DNA of 64,000 nucleotides. Origin: Leishmania donovani (lineage: Eukaryota; Euglenozoa; Kinetoplastea; Trypanosomatida; Trypanosomatidae). Position 1 is the first letter of the stretch, and each line of letters opens with the position of its first letter. The stretch covers positions 116,818 to 180,817 of the forward strand of contig NC_018260.1 of assembly GCF_000227135.1 (NCBI RefSeq), read 5' to 3'. Below the pieces are notes generated by a model, which searched no databases, was not told the DNA's origin, and was given only the letters and a program-made list of their open reading frames with translations. The translations under genes and the position numbers were made by a program. Positions 20,935 to 30,993 of the stretch are shown here, in pieces.

Positions 20935-23900
20935 TCACACGCCTCCCTCCGTCAATGAATGAGCGAGGTGGCTTTGCTGCACCGTGCGCTCGAGATGGCC
21001 TTGCAAGTCCTGAGCCAGCTGCAGGATCGAGAAGGCGGACGACGGCGACTCTGTGGTGTGCACCGATGCCGGCACGAGGCACGTGCGATGCGCAACTTCG
21101 GCGTAAAGCCGCTGCCAGTCGGGTGGCCCGCCCCCTTCGCCGTGCACAAAAGCGCCGCCCAAGCCGTGAGCCGCGCGCTGTGGAAGCGGGACGTTGCAGT
21201 AATCGGGCGCCCACGTGGGCCACGCCTCGGACTCAAGAAGGCGAAACACGCACTCACCGAGGAGCGTCTTGGCTGTGAAGAAGTGCAGCGTCGCGTCGCA
21301 CAGCCCCACGGCGGCCACGGCGTCGATCAGCGCCGTCACCGCACGGGTCGGAGAGGAGGCTGTTGTAGGGTGCCCTGTCCGTTTCGGAAGGGCTATCGTG
21401 AGGCGTGTGCGCCACTCCGTGTGTGCCAAGGTGAGCTTTACCAGAGTCTTCATCATGCTCGCGTCGGCGCCCTCTACACACCGTGCCTTGGCGGCCATGA
21501 AATACGTGCTGAGGAGCCGGCTGCACGCCTCCGACAGCGCCGGTGTGTCGTTGGGGGAGCAGCTTGGTGACGTGGCGACAGGGTTGGGTGAAGAGCCATC
21601 AGCGGTGGCGTTGTGCACAGGAAGCGTCAGCGCCGCGCCCAGCAACCGCAGCCATGCCTCGCCACGAGAGTGAAGCAGCTCGCAAAAAGCGGGCACGGTG
21701 CTGCCCTGCAGCGCAGCCGTCTGCCGGTGCATGTCGTACGCCGGGCGCACGACAACGTCGCAGCGCTCGGCAAACTCGACCAGTTGGCTCTTCTGCATGA
21801 GAGACGCTCCCTGTCGTACGCTGCACAGAGCGCTGTGGGTGGCGCAGTACTGCACTGCTTGGCCTCCCTCGCGTCGAATCAAACGACGGGTAGCGCCAGC
21901 GAGATTCGTGGACGGTGTCTGCGCTGCTTCTCCCTGCCGCTGTCCCGCTGTGCATGGCGACGTCGCGACACCAGAGCCGAAGGCGCGCTCGCTCGCATGC
22001 GAGCCAAACACTGGCGCATCCATCTTTTCCACGTCGCTAGCTTCATCGCGCAGGGCCTCCTGCAGGAGCTTGAGCGTCGGTGCAGGAAGTACCTCGATGC
22101 GTTGCAGCACAAGAGTTCGACCGTTTGCGTGCGTAAGGACGCCACCCTGGAGGGTCTCCGGGTAACAGGGTGGTGGCGGAGCAGTCACGGCAGTCCCTGC
22201 GCATACGCGACGGTGCCGCGCTCGACGCGCCGCCGGTGATTCCATTGGCGTTACCACTACCGCACAGGCTGCTGATGCTGGCGCGTTCGCTCTCCACGCG
22301 GGCGGCGCGGGGACGCGCTGCATGCGGTACGAGGGGAGAAAAAACGGCGGCTTGGCGCGCGCTAGAACCGAGGACGGCACCTCGAGTGTCGCGCCTGGCA
22401 CCACACGATCGAGCCGCCGCAGAAGTCGCGTCAGCAGGGACTCCGGCACCGCCTCATCCACGGCAAGCACCACCACACCATCGGCCATCTGCGCCGAAAC
22501 AAGCGCCAGCTGAGAAGCGACGAGGAAATCGAGTGAGGCGCTGAACAAACGCGCTACCCAAGTCGCTCTGTCCCTGTCCTCTGCCTGCCCTGGCGCCTCC
22601 ATCCCGAGCGCCAGCCGAGCGCCCTCCCAGAACATCAGAGCAGCGCGCGCAGTCGCCTCCTCTTCCGCGACCGTCAATTGCACCGCCGCATTCTCGCAGT
22701 GTTCCGAACAGCCGACATCGGCGCCCTCCGCAGCGCTGCGTATGTGATGAGGTGGCGCCGCCACAGGCCCCCGCGCTGCGGAACCTAGTGACGCCATCGT
22801 GGCTGACGGAGAAGCACTTGCTGTTTCTTCTACAACCGAGTCCGCACAGTTCCTGCTCAGCCACGAGCAGCTGTTGGTTTGTAAAACTCCGGCTGAAAGC
22901 TGCACGGGCGCCGCCCAGGTGGCAACGATGTACTCCTCCAACGACGCCTCCGCTACTCCACCGAGGCGAAGCGGTGCCGCTGCCTCTGCCCTTGCGCAGG
23001 CACGACGCCTTGCCACCTGCGTGTGCCCACGCACCGCAACGACGCCCCCGATGACGGCCACGGCGCTGCGCTGCAGGGCACCGAGGAGGCTCAAGTCGAC
23101 CTCCCGACGCCTGGGGGGCTCTTTGCCGTACTTGGAAAACGCGGAACGAGGAAGAGAGGCTGTCAGTGGCAGAAGCAGCACAGTCACCCATGGAGCGGGC
23201 AACGCTGCGCTGTGGCCCTCGTAGAAGACCTGGTGCACCACTCCAATCATTTGCACCGTGTGCGAGCACTCCAGGAAGCGATCAGACGGATAGGCGCAGC
23301 AGAGGCTGCGCGTGTTCGTGAGCCGTGTGCTGGGCAGTTGCCCAAGCTCCGTGGAGAGAGGCGCGATGGAACTAAGCTGCTCTGTCAAGGAGTCGGCCTC
23401 TCCAGAGGGAGGCGCTGATGGAGTCGCTATAGCGGGAGTCACTGGGACCGCGTCGCCGAGGCGCTCGCTGGGTTCACGTGTTCCTGCGCCAGAGGTGATG
23501 GCAGTGTACAGGCTAGGTACACGCAGAAGAAGAACCCGCACCTGACACCGCAGCCGTCTGTGCAGAATCTCCGCGCACCAGGGCCACGGCCATGGCAAGC
23601 GCCGCACCCGCGCACCAGCACAGGAAGCCTCCACTGCACCCTCGGTGCGCGGCTCCTCGATGAAACCCGTCACGTAGCAGCTCAGCCACGCGGTCACCGC
23701 CGCAGAGGCGGAAGCCTCAATGCAGACGCTGGAAGTGAGGAAGAGAGCTTGGCACCCACTCGGCTGGCGCTGAGCCACCTCGAACACGTCCAGCATCAGC
23801 ACCATCTCCACCGGCGCCCAGCGCAGAGGTGGCTCAGACTCCAACGGCGGCTTTGCATGTGCACTGTGTGGGAGAGGTGGAAAGCCCTCAGGGCGAGACC

Positions 23901-24075
23901 ATAGAGGCACATCGACGAGCGGCGCTTTCGGACCAGCTGAGGAGGAGATAGCGGCCGTGGGCTCATGCAACGCAACATGCGCAGAGACGCGCTCCAGTAT
24001 GTGAAGTTGCAGGGATGCGTCCGCGTCCACCAGCTTCTGAAAAGACTGCGCAAGATATGTCGACGCGGTCGCCAT
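20935..24075 (-). CDS. Divergent MCM-fold protein with degenerate ATPase motifs (MCMDC2-like), 1046 aa
   Basis: The order of segments follows an MCM helicase subunit. An OB-fold-like part (about 267-387) has VQMIGVVHQ, then PAPWVTVLLLPL, then a GGVVAVRG strand, and ends in SLEEYIVATW. The AAA+ part follows. At the Walker A position (about 534-551) the sequence is AVDEAVPESLL, with Glu545 where the catalytic Lys should be. At Walker B (about 644-661, GGVLTHANGRTLVLQRIE) the Asp-Glu pair is replaced by Gln-Arg. The arginine-finger segment keeps Arg771 (EFAERCDVVVR). A C-terminal helical lid (about 870-950) resembles the MCM lid. No zinc ribbon is obvious, and long disordered insertions separate the parts. 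ATP hydrolysis seems unlikely. Vertebrate MCMDC2, a meiotic factor, is similarly degenerate; orthology is inference. An ATG at 24264 is in frame but precedes the acceptor. Confidence 0.72.
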   Translation of the reverse strand: MATASTYLAQSFQKLVDADASLQLHILERVSAHVALHEPTAAISSSAGPKAPLVDVPLWSRPEGFPPLPHSAHAKPPLESEPPLRWAPVEMVLMLDVFEVAQRQPSGCQALFLTSSVCIEASASAAVTAWLSCYVTGFIEEPRTEGAVEASCAGARVRRLPWPWPWCAEILHRRLRCQVRVLLLRVPSLYTAITSGAGTREPSERLGDAVPVTPAIATPSAPPSGEADSLTEQLSSIAPLSTELGQLPSTRLTNTRSLCCAYPSDRFLECSHTVQMIGVVHQVFYEGHSAALPAPWVTVLLLPLTASLPRSAFSKYGKEPPRRREVDLSLLGALQRSAVAVIGGVVAVRGHTQVARRRACARAEAAAPLRLGGVAEASLEEYIVATWAAPVQLSAGVLQTNSCSWLSRNCADSVVEETASASPSATMASLGSAARGPVAAPPHHIRSAAEGADVGCSEHCENAAVQLTVAEEEATARAALMFWEGARLALGMEAPGQAEDRDRATWVARLFSASLDFLVASQLALVSAQMADGVVVLAVDEAVPESLLTRLLRRLDRVVPGATLEVPSSVLARAKPPFFLPSYRMQRVPAPPAWRANAPASAACAVVVTPMESPAARRARHRRVCAGTAVTAPPPPCYPETLQGGVLTHANGRTLVLQRIEVLPAPTLKLLQEALRDEASDVEKMDAPVFGSHASERAFGSGVATSPCTAGQRQGEAAQTPSTNLAGATRRLIRREGGQAVQYCATHSALCSVRQGASLMQKSQLVEFAERCDVVVRPAYDMHRQTAALQGSTVPAFCELLHSRGEAWLRLLGAALTLPVHNATADGSSPNPVATSPSCSPNDTPALSEACSRLLSTYFMAAKARCVEGADASMMKTLVKLTLAHTEWRTRLTIALPKRTGHPTTASSPTRAVTALIDAVAAVGLCDATLHFFTAKTLLGECVFRLLESEAWPTWAPDYCNVPLPQRAAHGLGGAFVHGEGGGPPDWQRLYAEVAHRTCLVPASVHTTESPSSAFSILQLAQDLQGHLERTVQQSHLAHSLTEGGV

Positions 24076-24080
24076 CCGGT

Positions 24081-24131
24081 CTAGCAGTCGACGTGGGTGA
24101 GGCGGAAAGCCAAGACAAGGCGAGCAGACAG
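24081..24131 (-). promoter_or_regulatory. Predicted trans-splice acceptor of the MCM-like gene
   Basis: A minus-strand C/T-rich tract ends in CTGCTAG at 24082-24081, only 5 nt before the ATG at 24075. It supports that start over the in-frame ATG at 24264. Confidence 0.45.
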
Positions 24132-24782
24132 CTGCTCTCCTGCTTGTCTGCGTCACGGAACGACGGCGCCCACACAGCGCAAAGCAGAGAGGGAGGAAGA
24201 GGAAAAAGAGAAGTGCAGAATTGTGAGGGCGGTTTGAAGCAGCCGACGCGATGCAGCAGAGCATCGCCCTTTGGTAGAGCGGGAACGTGGCCCGTCCACA
24301 TCGCTGCCCGAGCGCAGGGCATCACACGCGAGCATGGCGCGCATGCACACACACCACGACGCTCAGTTATTTCGTGATCATTCTTCGCTTCCTTTGTTAT
24401 TCATTTTCCTGAGTTTTTCCCTGTTGTTCAAACCTGCACACGCGCGTGACGCCCGCCGCCGTGCGTGGCACACGGCTCGTAGGCAGCGAAACACATGAGG
24501 GCACTCAAAGGTGAGCAGAGGAGAAACAAACAGAGCACGGAGCCACACAGCTCCGGCACGCACAGATGTGCGCGCCTCACAGATCTCTCTTCGCTCTTGG
24601 CCTGTGGAGCGTGCGTATGCGCGCGTCAGCTTCCCTCTGCCGGTGCACACCAGGCAAGCGCAATGAAGCGGCCTTGGCACTTGCCTGAGTAAGCGGGCCG
24701 GCGGCGTGCACTCTCCGGCTCTTTCATTCTTCTCCCTGCAGCACCTAGTGATCGCCTCGCTATCCTCTTACCCCATCCCGTA
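24132..24782. other. Intergenic/UTR stretch
   Basis: No gene is supported. A T-rich patch at 24368-24432 is A-rich on the transcribed strand and may lie in the 3' UTR of the upstream gene. Confidence 0.5.
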
Positions 24783-25688
24783 CTACGACGTGCCAGCGTG
24801 CCAGCTGAGCAAGGATGCCCACTGTGCTCGCCACGCCGCCTCAAGGGTAACCTGACGACGACTGCGTGGTGCCCCGTCCTCTCGTGGCTCAGAGCCATGC
24901 TCAAGCCGGCCCAGGTCCTCCTCGACGCAGCGTATCACGTGCCTGGTGAGTTGTGCCAGACGGGGGACAAGAGCGCCACGCCCGATCAGCCCGTTCGAGC
25001 ACGCGGAGGGCGATGCAGGGGACAACGTCGGCGCCCACTCGGTGATGGGGAGAGCAGCCGGGGCATGCACGAAGGATGGCGGGGCCGGGACGACGGCATC
25101 GCGCTTCGCGTCTGTCACCGATGCGCTGCCCTGGTCCATGGGCAAGCGCAGCCACGCACGCTGGAAGAGCGCGGGCCACTGCAACAGATAGGGAAGTGCA
25201 GCGTCTGCCAGGCTGTCCTCGAGCAGCCCAATTCGCTTCTGCAGCTCAAAGCGGAGAAGACGATGCGCGTCCGCGAGTTGCCGAGACTCCGCTGGCGTAA
25301 GCGGCACCTCGTCAGTGAGCAGTTTTTCGTACAACGTATCTGGCACCGCCTGCTCAACATTTTGGCGAAGGGAGGGAAGCAGGTATGACCATGTTGCGAC
25401 GGCGGTGCGGTGATGACCGCTGCCCGACAACGTTCGGTCATGCATGGCGTGCTGGATGAGTTTGCGAGCCCGCAGCTGACCGGTCTGTGGGTGCGTCGTC
25501 TGGGAGGAGTGCGTCAGGCCTCGGAGCACGCCGAACGCGGGGGGCTTGAAGGCGCTGGCGTGTCGCGTGAACAAGTCCCCGCGACCGCCCCCGCTTATGC
25601 AGCGGTGCCGGTCACAGAGAGCGCCGCGGCATGCTGCCTTTCTTGCAAATGCAGCGACTCTTGCGCAGTTGGATGTTATGAGAATCAT
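24783..25688 (-). CDS. Hypothetical protein, 301 aa, possibly mitochondrial
   Basis: The N-terminus (MILITSNCARVAAFARKAACR) is rich in Arg, Ala and Ser and lacks acidic residues, so it could be a mitochondrial presequence. A mostly helical body follows (for example RQLADAHRLLRFELQKRIGL), with a Pro/Ala-rich loop and a basic, Trp-containing C-terminus (AAWRAQWASLLSWHAG). I recognise no family. The frame is open upstream to a GTG at 25817. The start is fixed by a strong acceptor, a T-rich tract ending in AACTTTAG at 25763-25762. ATG 25688 is the first ATG after it, giving a 5' UTR of 73 nt. Confidence 0.75.
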   Translation of the reverse strand: MILITSNCARVAAFARKAACRGALCDRHRCISGGGRGDLFTRHASAFKPPAFGVLRGLTHSSQTTHPQTGQLRARKLIQHAMHDRTLSGSGHHRTAVATWSYLLPSLRQNVEQAVPDTLYEKLLTDEVPLTPAESRQLADAHRLLRFELQKRIGLLEDSLADAALPYLLQWPALFQRAWLRLPMDQGSASVTDAKRDAVVPAPPSFVHAPAALPITEWAPTLSPASPSACSNGLIGRGALVPRLAQLTRHVIRCVEEDLGRLEHGSEPREDGAPRSRRQVTLEAAWRAQWASLLSWHAGTS

Positions 25689-25761
25689 CGTCGGGCTATG
25701 CAGTCTCCACGTCTTCGGGCAAGCTCGGTGAGAAGCGGAGCGATCGCCCTGCAGCGTCGCG

Positions 25762-25839
25762 CTAAAGTTTAAGTGGAAAAAAATGTAAAAGAGCGGGGGT
25801 GGTTCGCGGCCACACACGGCAAGTGCGAAGCCCCCGAAG
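25762..25839 (-). promoter_or_regulatory. Predicted trans-splice acceptor of the 301-aa gene
   Basis: On the minus strand the tract CTCTTTTACATTTTTTTCC, about 15 nt upstream, leads to CTTTAG. No other AG occurs from 25764 to 25839. Confidence 0.6.
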
Positions 25840-26305
25840 CTGATGGGTGGCGGTGAAGCGCGTCAACACTTGAGTTCCTCCCTCGTTGGCAAGAACGTAA
25901 CTACAGCGAGAAACAGGAGGAGACGTGAGTGGTGATGTAAAGGTCAGCAGAGGAGGTCGAGGCCGATGTACCGAGAACAGGCACACAGACAGAGGCACGT
26001 ACCTGAGGCCCCTGCTATCATTGGCGACACACCACCTACTCGCAGGTGGCGGCGGCAGGCGAGTTTGCGGTACAGCTCCTTAACATCCTCCCTCCCTCGC
26101 CGAGGGAGCCGAGGAAGCGGCGGCAATACAAAACAAGTGCTTCTTTTATGTCTTGCTTGTAGAGTTATCGCGCTGTGAAGCAGCAGCCAGGAAGGAGGCT
26201 GCCACCACACAGCCACAGCCGCATCAAATGCAACCTCATGGTGGCACACACAAAGAACGCACGCAGACACATCAACCTCCCCCTCCCCCTCCTCGCATGA
26301 CCCGC
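25840..26305. other. Intergenic/UTR stretch
   Basis: No gene is supported. The frames here are short and of low complexity. Confidence 0.5.
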
Positions 26306-26956
26306 TTAGGGCGTGGAGTAGGTGTTGCGCGCAAAGTCGTCCTCGCGGCTGCGCTCGAGGCGATACCAGTAGTGGTCCTTCTGCTGCTGCTGGTCACGCG
26401 ACAGGATGCTCCAGTTGCGCTCGTTGTTGCGAATCTCCCAGTGTGGGGCACGCACTTCCAGTTGGCCGCTGCGCACCAGCATTGTGGTGTTGTTGACACC
26501 CTTCATCAACTCCTTCTCGCGCAAAATGACCTTCTCCAAGGACTGACGTTCTGCAGCGTCCGTGGTTGTCGCGAGCAGCCGCTCGGCATCGGCGATGGTG
26601 CGTTGCGACAACCGCTGCCGCCGCGTTATTTCCTCTGGCGTAAGCATGTCACCGGCATTCTCGAGCGCCGCCACTTCCTCAGCCTTCATGTCTTGCTGGG
26701 TGGTGCTGGCACGGCGAAACCACCGCTCCCACAGCGACGCCTCCTTTAGCTGATACTCGAGGTGATTGTTGACGTTGGGGGACGGCATGCGATTCTTGTG
26801 CGTCACCTGAGCTTCGTAGAGTATGGAGCCACCGATGCAGGCGGCTAGGATGGCGGTCGCCCTGTACGGGTGCTCGCGCGTCCACCGCGTGGTGCGGTAG
26901 AGCCAGCCGGACACCTCTTTGCCCAAGAATGGGATCGGCACCACCTTCTCGAGCAT
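26306..26956 (-). CDS. Single-pass membrane protein, 216 aa, hypothetical
   Basis: The N-terminal 30 residues are amphipathic and basic (LGKEVSGWLYRTTRWTREH). One hydrophobic helix follows (YRATAILAACIGGSILYEA, about 31-49). The rest, about 165 residues, is charged and helical, rich in Glu, Arg and Gln, and ends in DDFARNTYSTP. This layout, a short N-terminal side, one helix and a large soluble domain, is typical of inner-membrane accessory subunits of mitochondria, but the location is only inferred. I do not recognise the family. The ATG at 26956 directly follows the only AG in a 130-nt stretch. The further open frame up to a GTG at 27028 is rejected for that reason. Confidence 0.8.
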   Translation of the reverse strand: MLEKVVPIPFLGKEVSGWLYRTTRWTREHPYRATAILAACIGGSILYEAQVTHKNRMPSPNVNNHLEYQLKEASLWERWFRRASTTQQDMKAEEVAALENAGDMLTPEEITRRQRLSQRTIADAERLLATTTDAAERQSLEKVILREKELMKGVNNTTMLVRSGQLEVRAPHWEIRNNERNWSILSRDQQQQKDHYWYRLERSREDDFARNTYSTP

Positions 26957-27087
26957 CTGCAGCGACGTGGCGAGAGAGAGGGGGGAGACAGCGAAGGAAT
27001 GACAAGCCAACGACACAGATGCGCGCACCCAGGAGAGCAGATAGCGGTGGAGCGAGGGCCGGGGGAATGAGGGTTTATGTGAATGGC
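26957..27087 (-). promoter_or_regulatory. Trans-splice acceptor whose AG abuts the start codon
   Basis: On the minus strand about 130 nt without any AG, including CTGTCTCCCCCCTCTCTCTC, end in GCTGCAG at 26958-26957. The next three bases are the ATG. If this site is used, the mRNA has no 5' UTR of its own beyond the spliced leader. Confidence 0.6.
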
Positions 27088-28142
27088 CTGAGGATAAGTG
27101 CAGGAGCTACCCGCCTTCGTGCCTGCGTGCAAAGTACTCGGAAAACAGAAGAGCGGCTGACCTCGTTTGTTCGTTCGCTTGGTGGGGGGGGGGGGGTAGG
27201 GATGACCGGGGAAGGCGCGGGGTCTTTGGTCCTGCTATATCGGCCTGCCGGCGTCCCTTGAGTAAACCAGTGAACGCTGCAGTTCTTTCTGTGCGCACGT
27301 GCGTACGCGTGTGTGAGGGAGGGGGGAAGGGGTGTATGTGGTTGTGGGTGTGGGTGGGCGTGGGTGTGCGCACTCTCACGGCAGAAGATGGCAAGAGAGA
27401 AGAGAAAGGGAGTGAGAAATGGATGGCAGTGGTGGTCACTGCATGCGCACGCGCGAAGCACACACAAGAGAGAGGGAGACTCGGAGGTGCCTTACGGTAG
27501 GCTCGTTGGCGATGCGCTGTGACTTCAGGCAGCTCCTCGAGCGACGTGTGCGCATGAGCAGGCGCAGGTATGCCCGAGGAGGGCCCCATTCGACATAGTG
27601 GGCGATGAACACTACCATAGAGGCGCGTGTGGTTTAGGCTGCCGCGACCCCTCGCAGCTGTTTTTTTTTTTGGGGGGAGGGGGGCAGTGTCCTGTGCGAC
27701 TCCATCCGTGCAGATCTGCCCCGCTGCGTTACCCTTTCGCCTTGTCAACCGCCGGTGATGGGTGGTAGGTTCGCGGGAGCTACGTATCGTCGCATGGCAG
27801 ACATACCCAAATCGACGCATTCGATGGCGGCAGAAGCCCCTGTACGCACCGATACGACGGCGTAGATCGTTGTGGCACAAGTGTAGGGAGTAGGAGAAGA
27901 GGGAAAGAGAGCCGAAGTGGACTGCAATCAAACCACCTCCCTCGACTGAGGCCAGATGGCCTGCTAGTGTACATAGCCGCACAGAGTATTGCAAATGACG
28001 AGGGCGAGGGAACGAGGGTGATTTCGTGGTATGTGCGCGTGTGCATATGTGTTTGTGTATGTGCGTGGGGGATGAGGTAAGGCCGCCATCCCTGTCGGGC
28101 ATCACCACAATGCCACACGAGAGGAGCAGGCGTAAAGAGACG
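27088..28142. other. Intergenic/UTR stretch with homopolymer runs
   Basis: No gene is supported. It contains a 13-base G run (27184-27196), a T11-G6 run (27661-27677) and TG/GTGTG patches (27305-27370). A 378-codon minus frame (27107-28243) overlaps the neighbouring gene and is low-complexity. Confidence 0.55.
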
Positions 28143-29009
28143 CTAGGCTCGGTCCATTTCCACGGAAGCGTGCAACTCACTGTGGACCCGGTCCCGCCAC
28201 AAGACTTCTCTTGTCTCGATGCTATGGCGAAACGACACTTCATCCTCGACTAGGTGCACCAGACGCCGGGCGTCCCACATGTTGCGCAGCACTGCCTGCC
28301 TTGCGCACCGCTCCTCCAGTGCGATCTCCTGGCGCTTGGCAAAGTGCTGCTGGTCGCAGAGAATGCGCGCACGAGGAGAGGGCGGCGACGGTGTGGCGGC
28401 CGAAGCTGCACTCTTGTCCGCGCAAGCGGAATCCTTCACGTCGCTTGTCGTTTCCACCCTTGCATTGCTGCTCGGCGGCGCTTCCTCACCTTCGTGCTCA
28501 CGTGCCACCAGCTGCAGTTGTTTATCGATGCGCGGGCTGAGATAACTGAGGAGGGCATCCACGCGCTTCTGAGCACGGTCCTGTTCCTCGATGCGTCTCC
28601 GCGCCAGCCTCCGCTCCATCGCCGCCTCCATCTGCGCCAATCGCGAAGGGGAACGCTCACCTCCAGGCGCCTGAAGATCAGCGAGGCGTTGCACCTTCCA
28701 CGCGTCGAGCTTCTCGCTGAGCTGGGCGAGTTCCTGCTCCACTGTGAGAGCTACCTCCAGCGGTGCGGAAAGCGTGTCCTCCACGCTCAGCGCGACTGTT
28801 TTTTCCACGTGCACAGCAGCTCCAATACTTGCATCATCACTGCTCTCTCTGCGCGAAGCAGCGGTGACCGTTTGAGGAATAGCCGTCGTGAAGTTTGCCT
28901 CTGGTGGGTCTGGAGGTAGGCAGCGGTGGGTTGCAAAGACGGCGTGCAGCACCGGCTCGTCGTGGCCCAGCTCAGACGCCACATAGTTGAAGGTGCGGAG
29001 TTGGTGCAT
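28143..29009 (-). CDS. Coiled-coil-rich hypothetical protein, 288 aa
   Basis: After a short N-terminus (MHQLRTFNYVASELGHDEP) the protein becomes strongly charged and helical. There is a Glu/Arg/Gln-rich stretch (about 95-165, including MEAAMERRLARRRIEEQDR), a Ser/Pro-rich linker, and a second basic helical part at the C-terminus. Coiled-coil formation is likely. There is no catalytic motif. The frame is open to a GTG at 29240. ATG 29009 is taken as the start, but the acceptor is unclear: the pyrimidine tract just upstream has no AG before the ATG, and the nearest upstream AG (about 29073) has a weak tract. The start is thus less certain than for its neighbours. Confidence 0.72.
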   Translation of the reverse strand: MHQLRTFNYVASELGHDEPVLHAVFATHRCLPPDPPEANFTTAIPQTVTAASRRESSDDASIGAAVHVEKTVALSVEDTLSAPLEVALTVEQELAQLSEKLDAWKVQRLADLQAPGGERSPSRLAQMEAAMERRLARRRIEEQDRAQKRVDALLSYLSPRIDKQLQLVAREHEGEEAPPSSNARVETTSDVKDSACADKSAASAATPSPPSPRARILCDQQHFAKRQEIALEERCARQAVLRNMWDARRLVHLVEDEVSFRHSIETREVLWRDRVHSELHASVEMDRA

Positions 29010-29992
29010 GAAGGATACAGAAACAGGGGAGCAAGCGAAGGGCGCACAGTGAAGACGCCACAGCGCGCAGGTGGCTGTGACGCGTTGGCGCACAAGGAGC
29101 ACACCGTCACCAGCAACCCAAAGGGGTGGCCGCGCTTGCGCTGATGTCGAGGCCGTCAGAGGCAGCTCAAGAGGACGCACGAGCGTGTCGCACTCGCATC
29201 TTCCGCCAGCGCCACCCGCGTAACATTCAAAAACGCACACACATAAAGCGTGACAACAGAGAAGCAGCGCAAGCAGGAAGTAGTGAAGGAGGGGTATACG
29301 TGAAGAGAGAGGCGGTGGAGGAGGACAGGAGTAACGGTGGCAACGCCACGTACGTCACCCGTCCGGCGGGCTACCTGCCTCCGTTAGCTACGGCATTGAC
29401 AGCCTCGGCGCGCGCCACTGGTTCCCCGGTACATCGAGCTGGGGAAGGTGGGCATGAATTGAGTGTTGCCTCCCAATTCAGAAGCCGCGCTAGGTATTTG
29501 ATGTCAAAGCCGCAGCACACGGGCATAAAGGCTTTCCACAACAACAAATTCTCACAACATTCTTCGCTGCGTTGATTGCTCGCAATACTCCGAGCGGCTG
29601 TCGCTTGAAAAAGGATGGTAATGTTCATGCTGCCCTCAAGCGGTCGGCTGTGACGCTGACACCTGTCTACCCGAATAGAGGGAGAGCCCGAAGGCCGCAC
29701 AAAAAAAAAGTCATGACACCTCCACATAAACACACCCGAAGACACACGAACGCTCAGCAATGAAAGCAGAGGGCAGCAGCGGATGGTCCTATTCGGGAGA
29801 CGACGGCAAGCAAGCCCCCGACGCAGTGCCGCAGGAGTCTGCATTCATGTTTGTCCGCACGCAGAAAGACCTACGCCCATACGCGCGCATGAGCACGCAA
29901 GTGCGTCGATGACTGTGAACGCAGGTTTTACTCTGGAACAGCACACTTTTAACAATGCAGACGCACACAGCGTGTGGCACAGACTTCTTTCC

Positions 29993-30567
29993 CAGCGTGT
30001 GCCCGCCCTCTGCCGTCCAACACGAGCTCCAGCGCCACCCCACCCCGGCATGTCGCAGGCCCCATCCCGCCCTGCGAAGCAGCGGTGCGCGCACGCGGTA
30101 CAGCAATGCGTCGGCCCAGTCATCTCAGCACCGCCTCCGCCTCAAGCCCCGNNNNNNNNNNNNNNNNNNNNNNNNNNNNNNNNNNNNNNNNNNNNNNNNN
30201 NNNNNNNNNNNNNNNNNNNNNNNNNNNNNNNNNNNNNNNNNNNNNNNNNNNNNNNNNNNNNNNNNNNNNNNNNNNNNNNNNNNNNNNNNNNNNNNNNNNN
30301 NNNNNNNNNNNNNNNNNNNNNNNNNNNNNNNNNNNNNNNNNNNNNNNNNNNNNNNNNNNNNNNNNNNNNNNNNNNNNNNNNNNNNNNNNNNNNNNNNNNN
30401 NNNNNNNNNNNNNNNNNNNNNNNNNNNNNNNNNNNNNNNNNNNNNNNNNNNNNNNNNNNNNNNNNNNNNNNNNNNNNNNNNNNNNNNNNNNNNCGGGCGG
30501 CTTCGCCTCCACCCAGAGAGAGTCGGCGTGTGTACTGGGCCCTGAGCTGCCACGCACCGAGAGGCGT
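29993..30567 (-). repeat. Family A retroposon-like repeat, copy A3
   Basis: The left (to 30151) and right (from 30494) parts match A2 with very few differences. The gap of 342 N compares with 343 bases for the same interval in A2. The element is in sense orientation, about 427 bp downstream of the photolyase stop codon. On the minus strand the left end continues into GGGAAAGAAG. Confidence 0.7.
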
Positions 30568-30780
30568 GTCCACACATACACACACGCACACGCACCGTCT
30601 TCATGAGGGAGTGAGGAAGGCACTGAAAAGTAGAGAGGAGGAAAAGCCGAGCGCAAGGCTCACACTCGTGGGGGTTGCCAGTACGGAGAGGGGCAGAGTC
30701 CACAGGCACGCGGTGTGCGCCATGTGCTCGCCGGTGTTTCCGGGGCCATCCTTGAGTGGTCGCGTGTGCACGTGCATGCT

Positions 30781-30806
30781 TGTGTGTGTGTGTGTGTGTG
30801 TGTGTG
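30781..30806. repeat. (TG)13 microsatellite
   Basis: Perfect dinucleotide repeat in the 3' flank of the photolyase gene; reads as CA on the transcribed strand. Confidence 0.9.
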
Positions 30807-30993
30807 CGCATCTATGTATATGTGTATGTAAAGTTGTGTTGCGAAACTGGTCTGCCGTGTGATGGCGGCGACGAGGAAGGAGAGAGGGAGGGAGGCGAGG
30901 AGCACGCCGCGCCTCTTCCTCGCCAACGCCTCCCCCGCCATCGCCCGAGCTCACATCAGTCCGACACAGAGGTGGGGGGAGGGGGCACATCGG

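Larger units (their letters stand above)
29010..30993. other. Intergenic region with repeat copy A3
   Basis: No gene is supported. It holds family A copy A3 (29993-30567) with a 342-N gap, a (TG)13 run at 30781-30806 and otherwise unremarkable spacer. Confidence 0.55.

Noticed and set aside
27107..28243. A 378-codon minus-strand frame
   Set aside because: It overlaps the start of the coiled-coil gene's 3' end, runs through T/G homopolymers and TG patches, and has His/Pro/Ser-rich, domain-free sequence; best seen as UTR.
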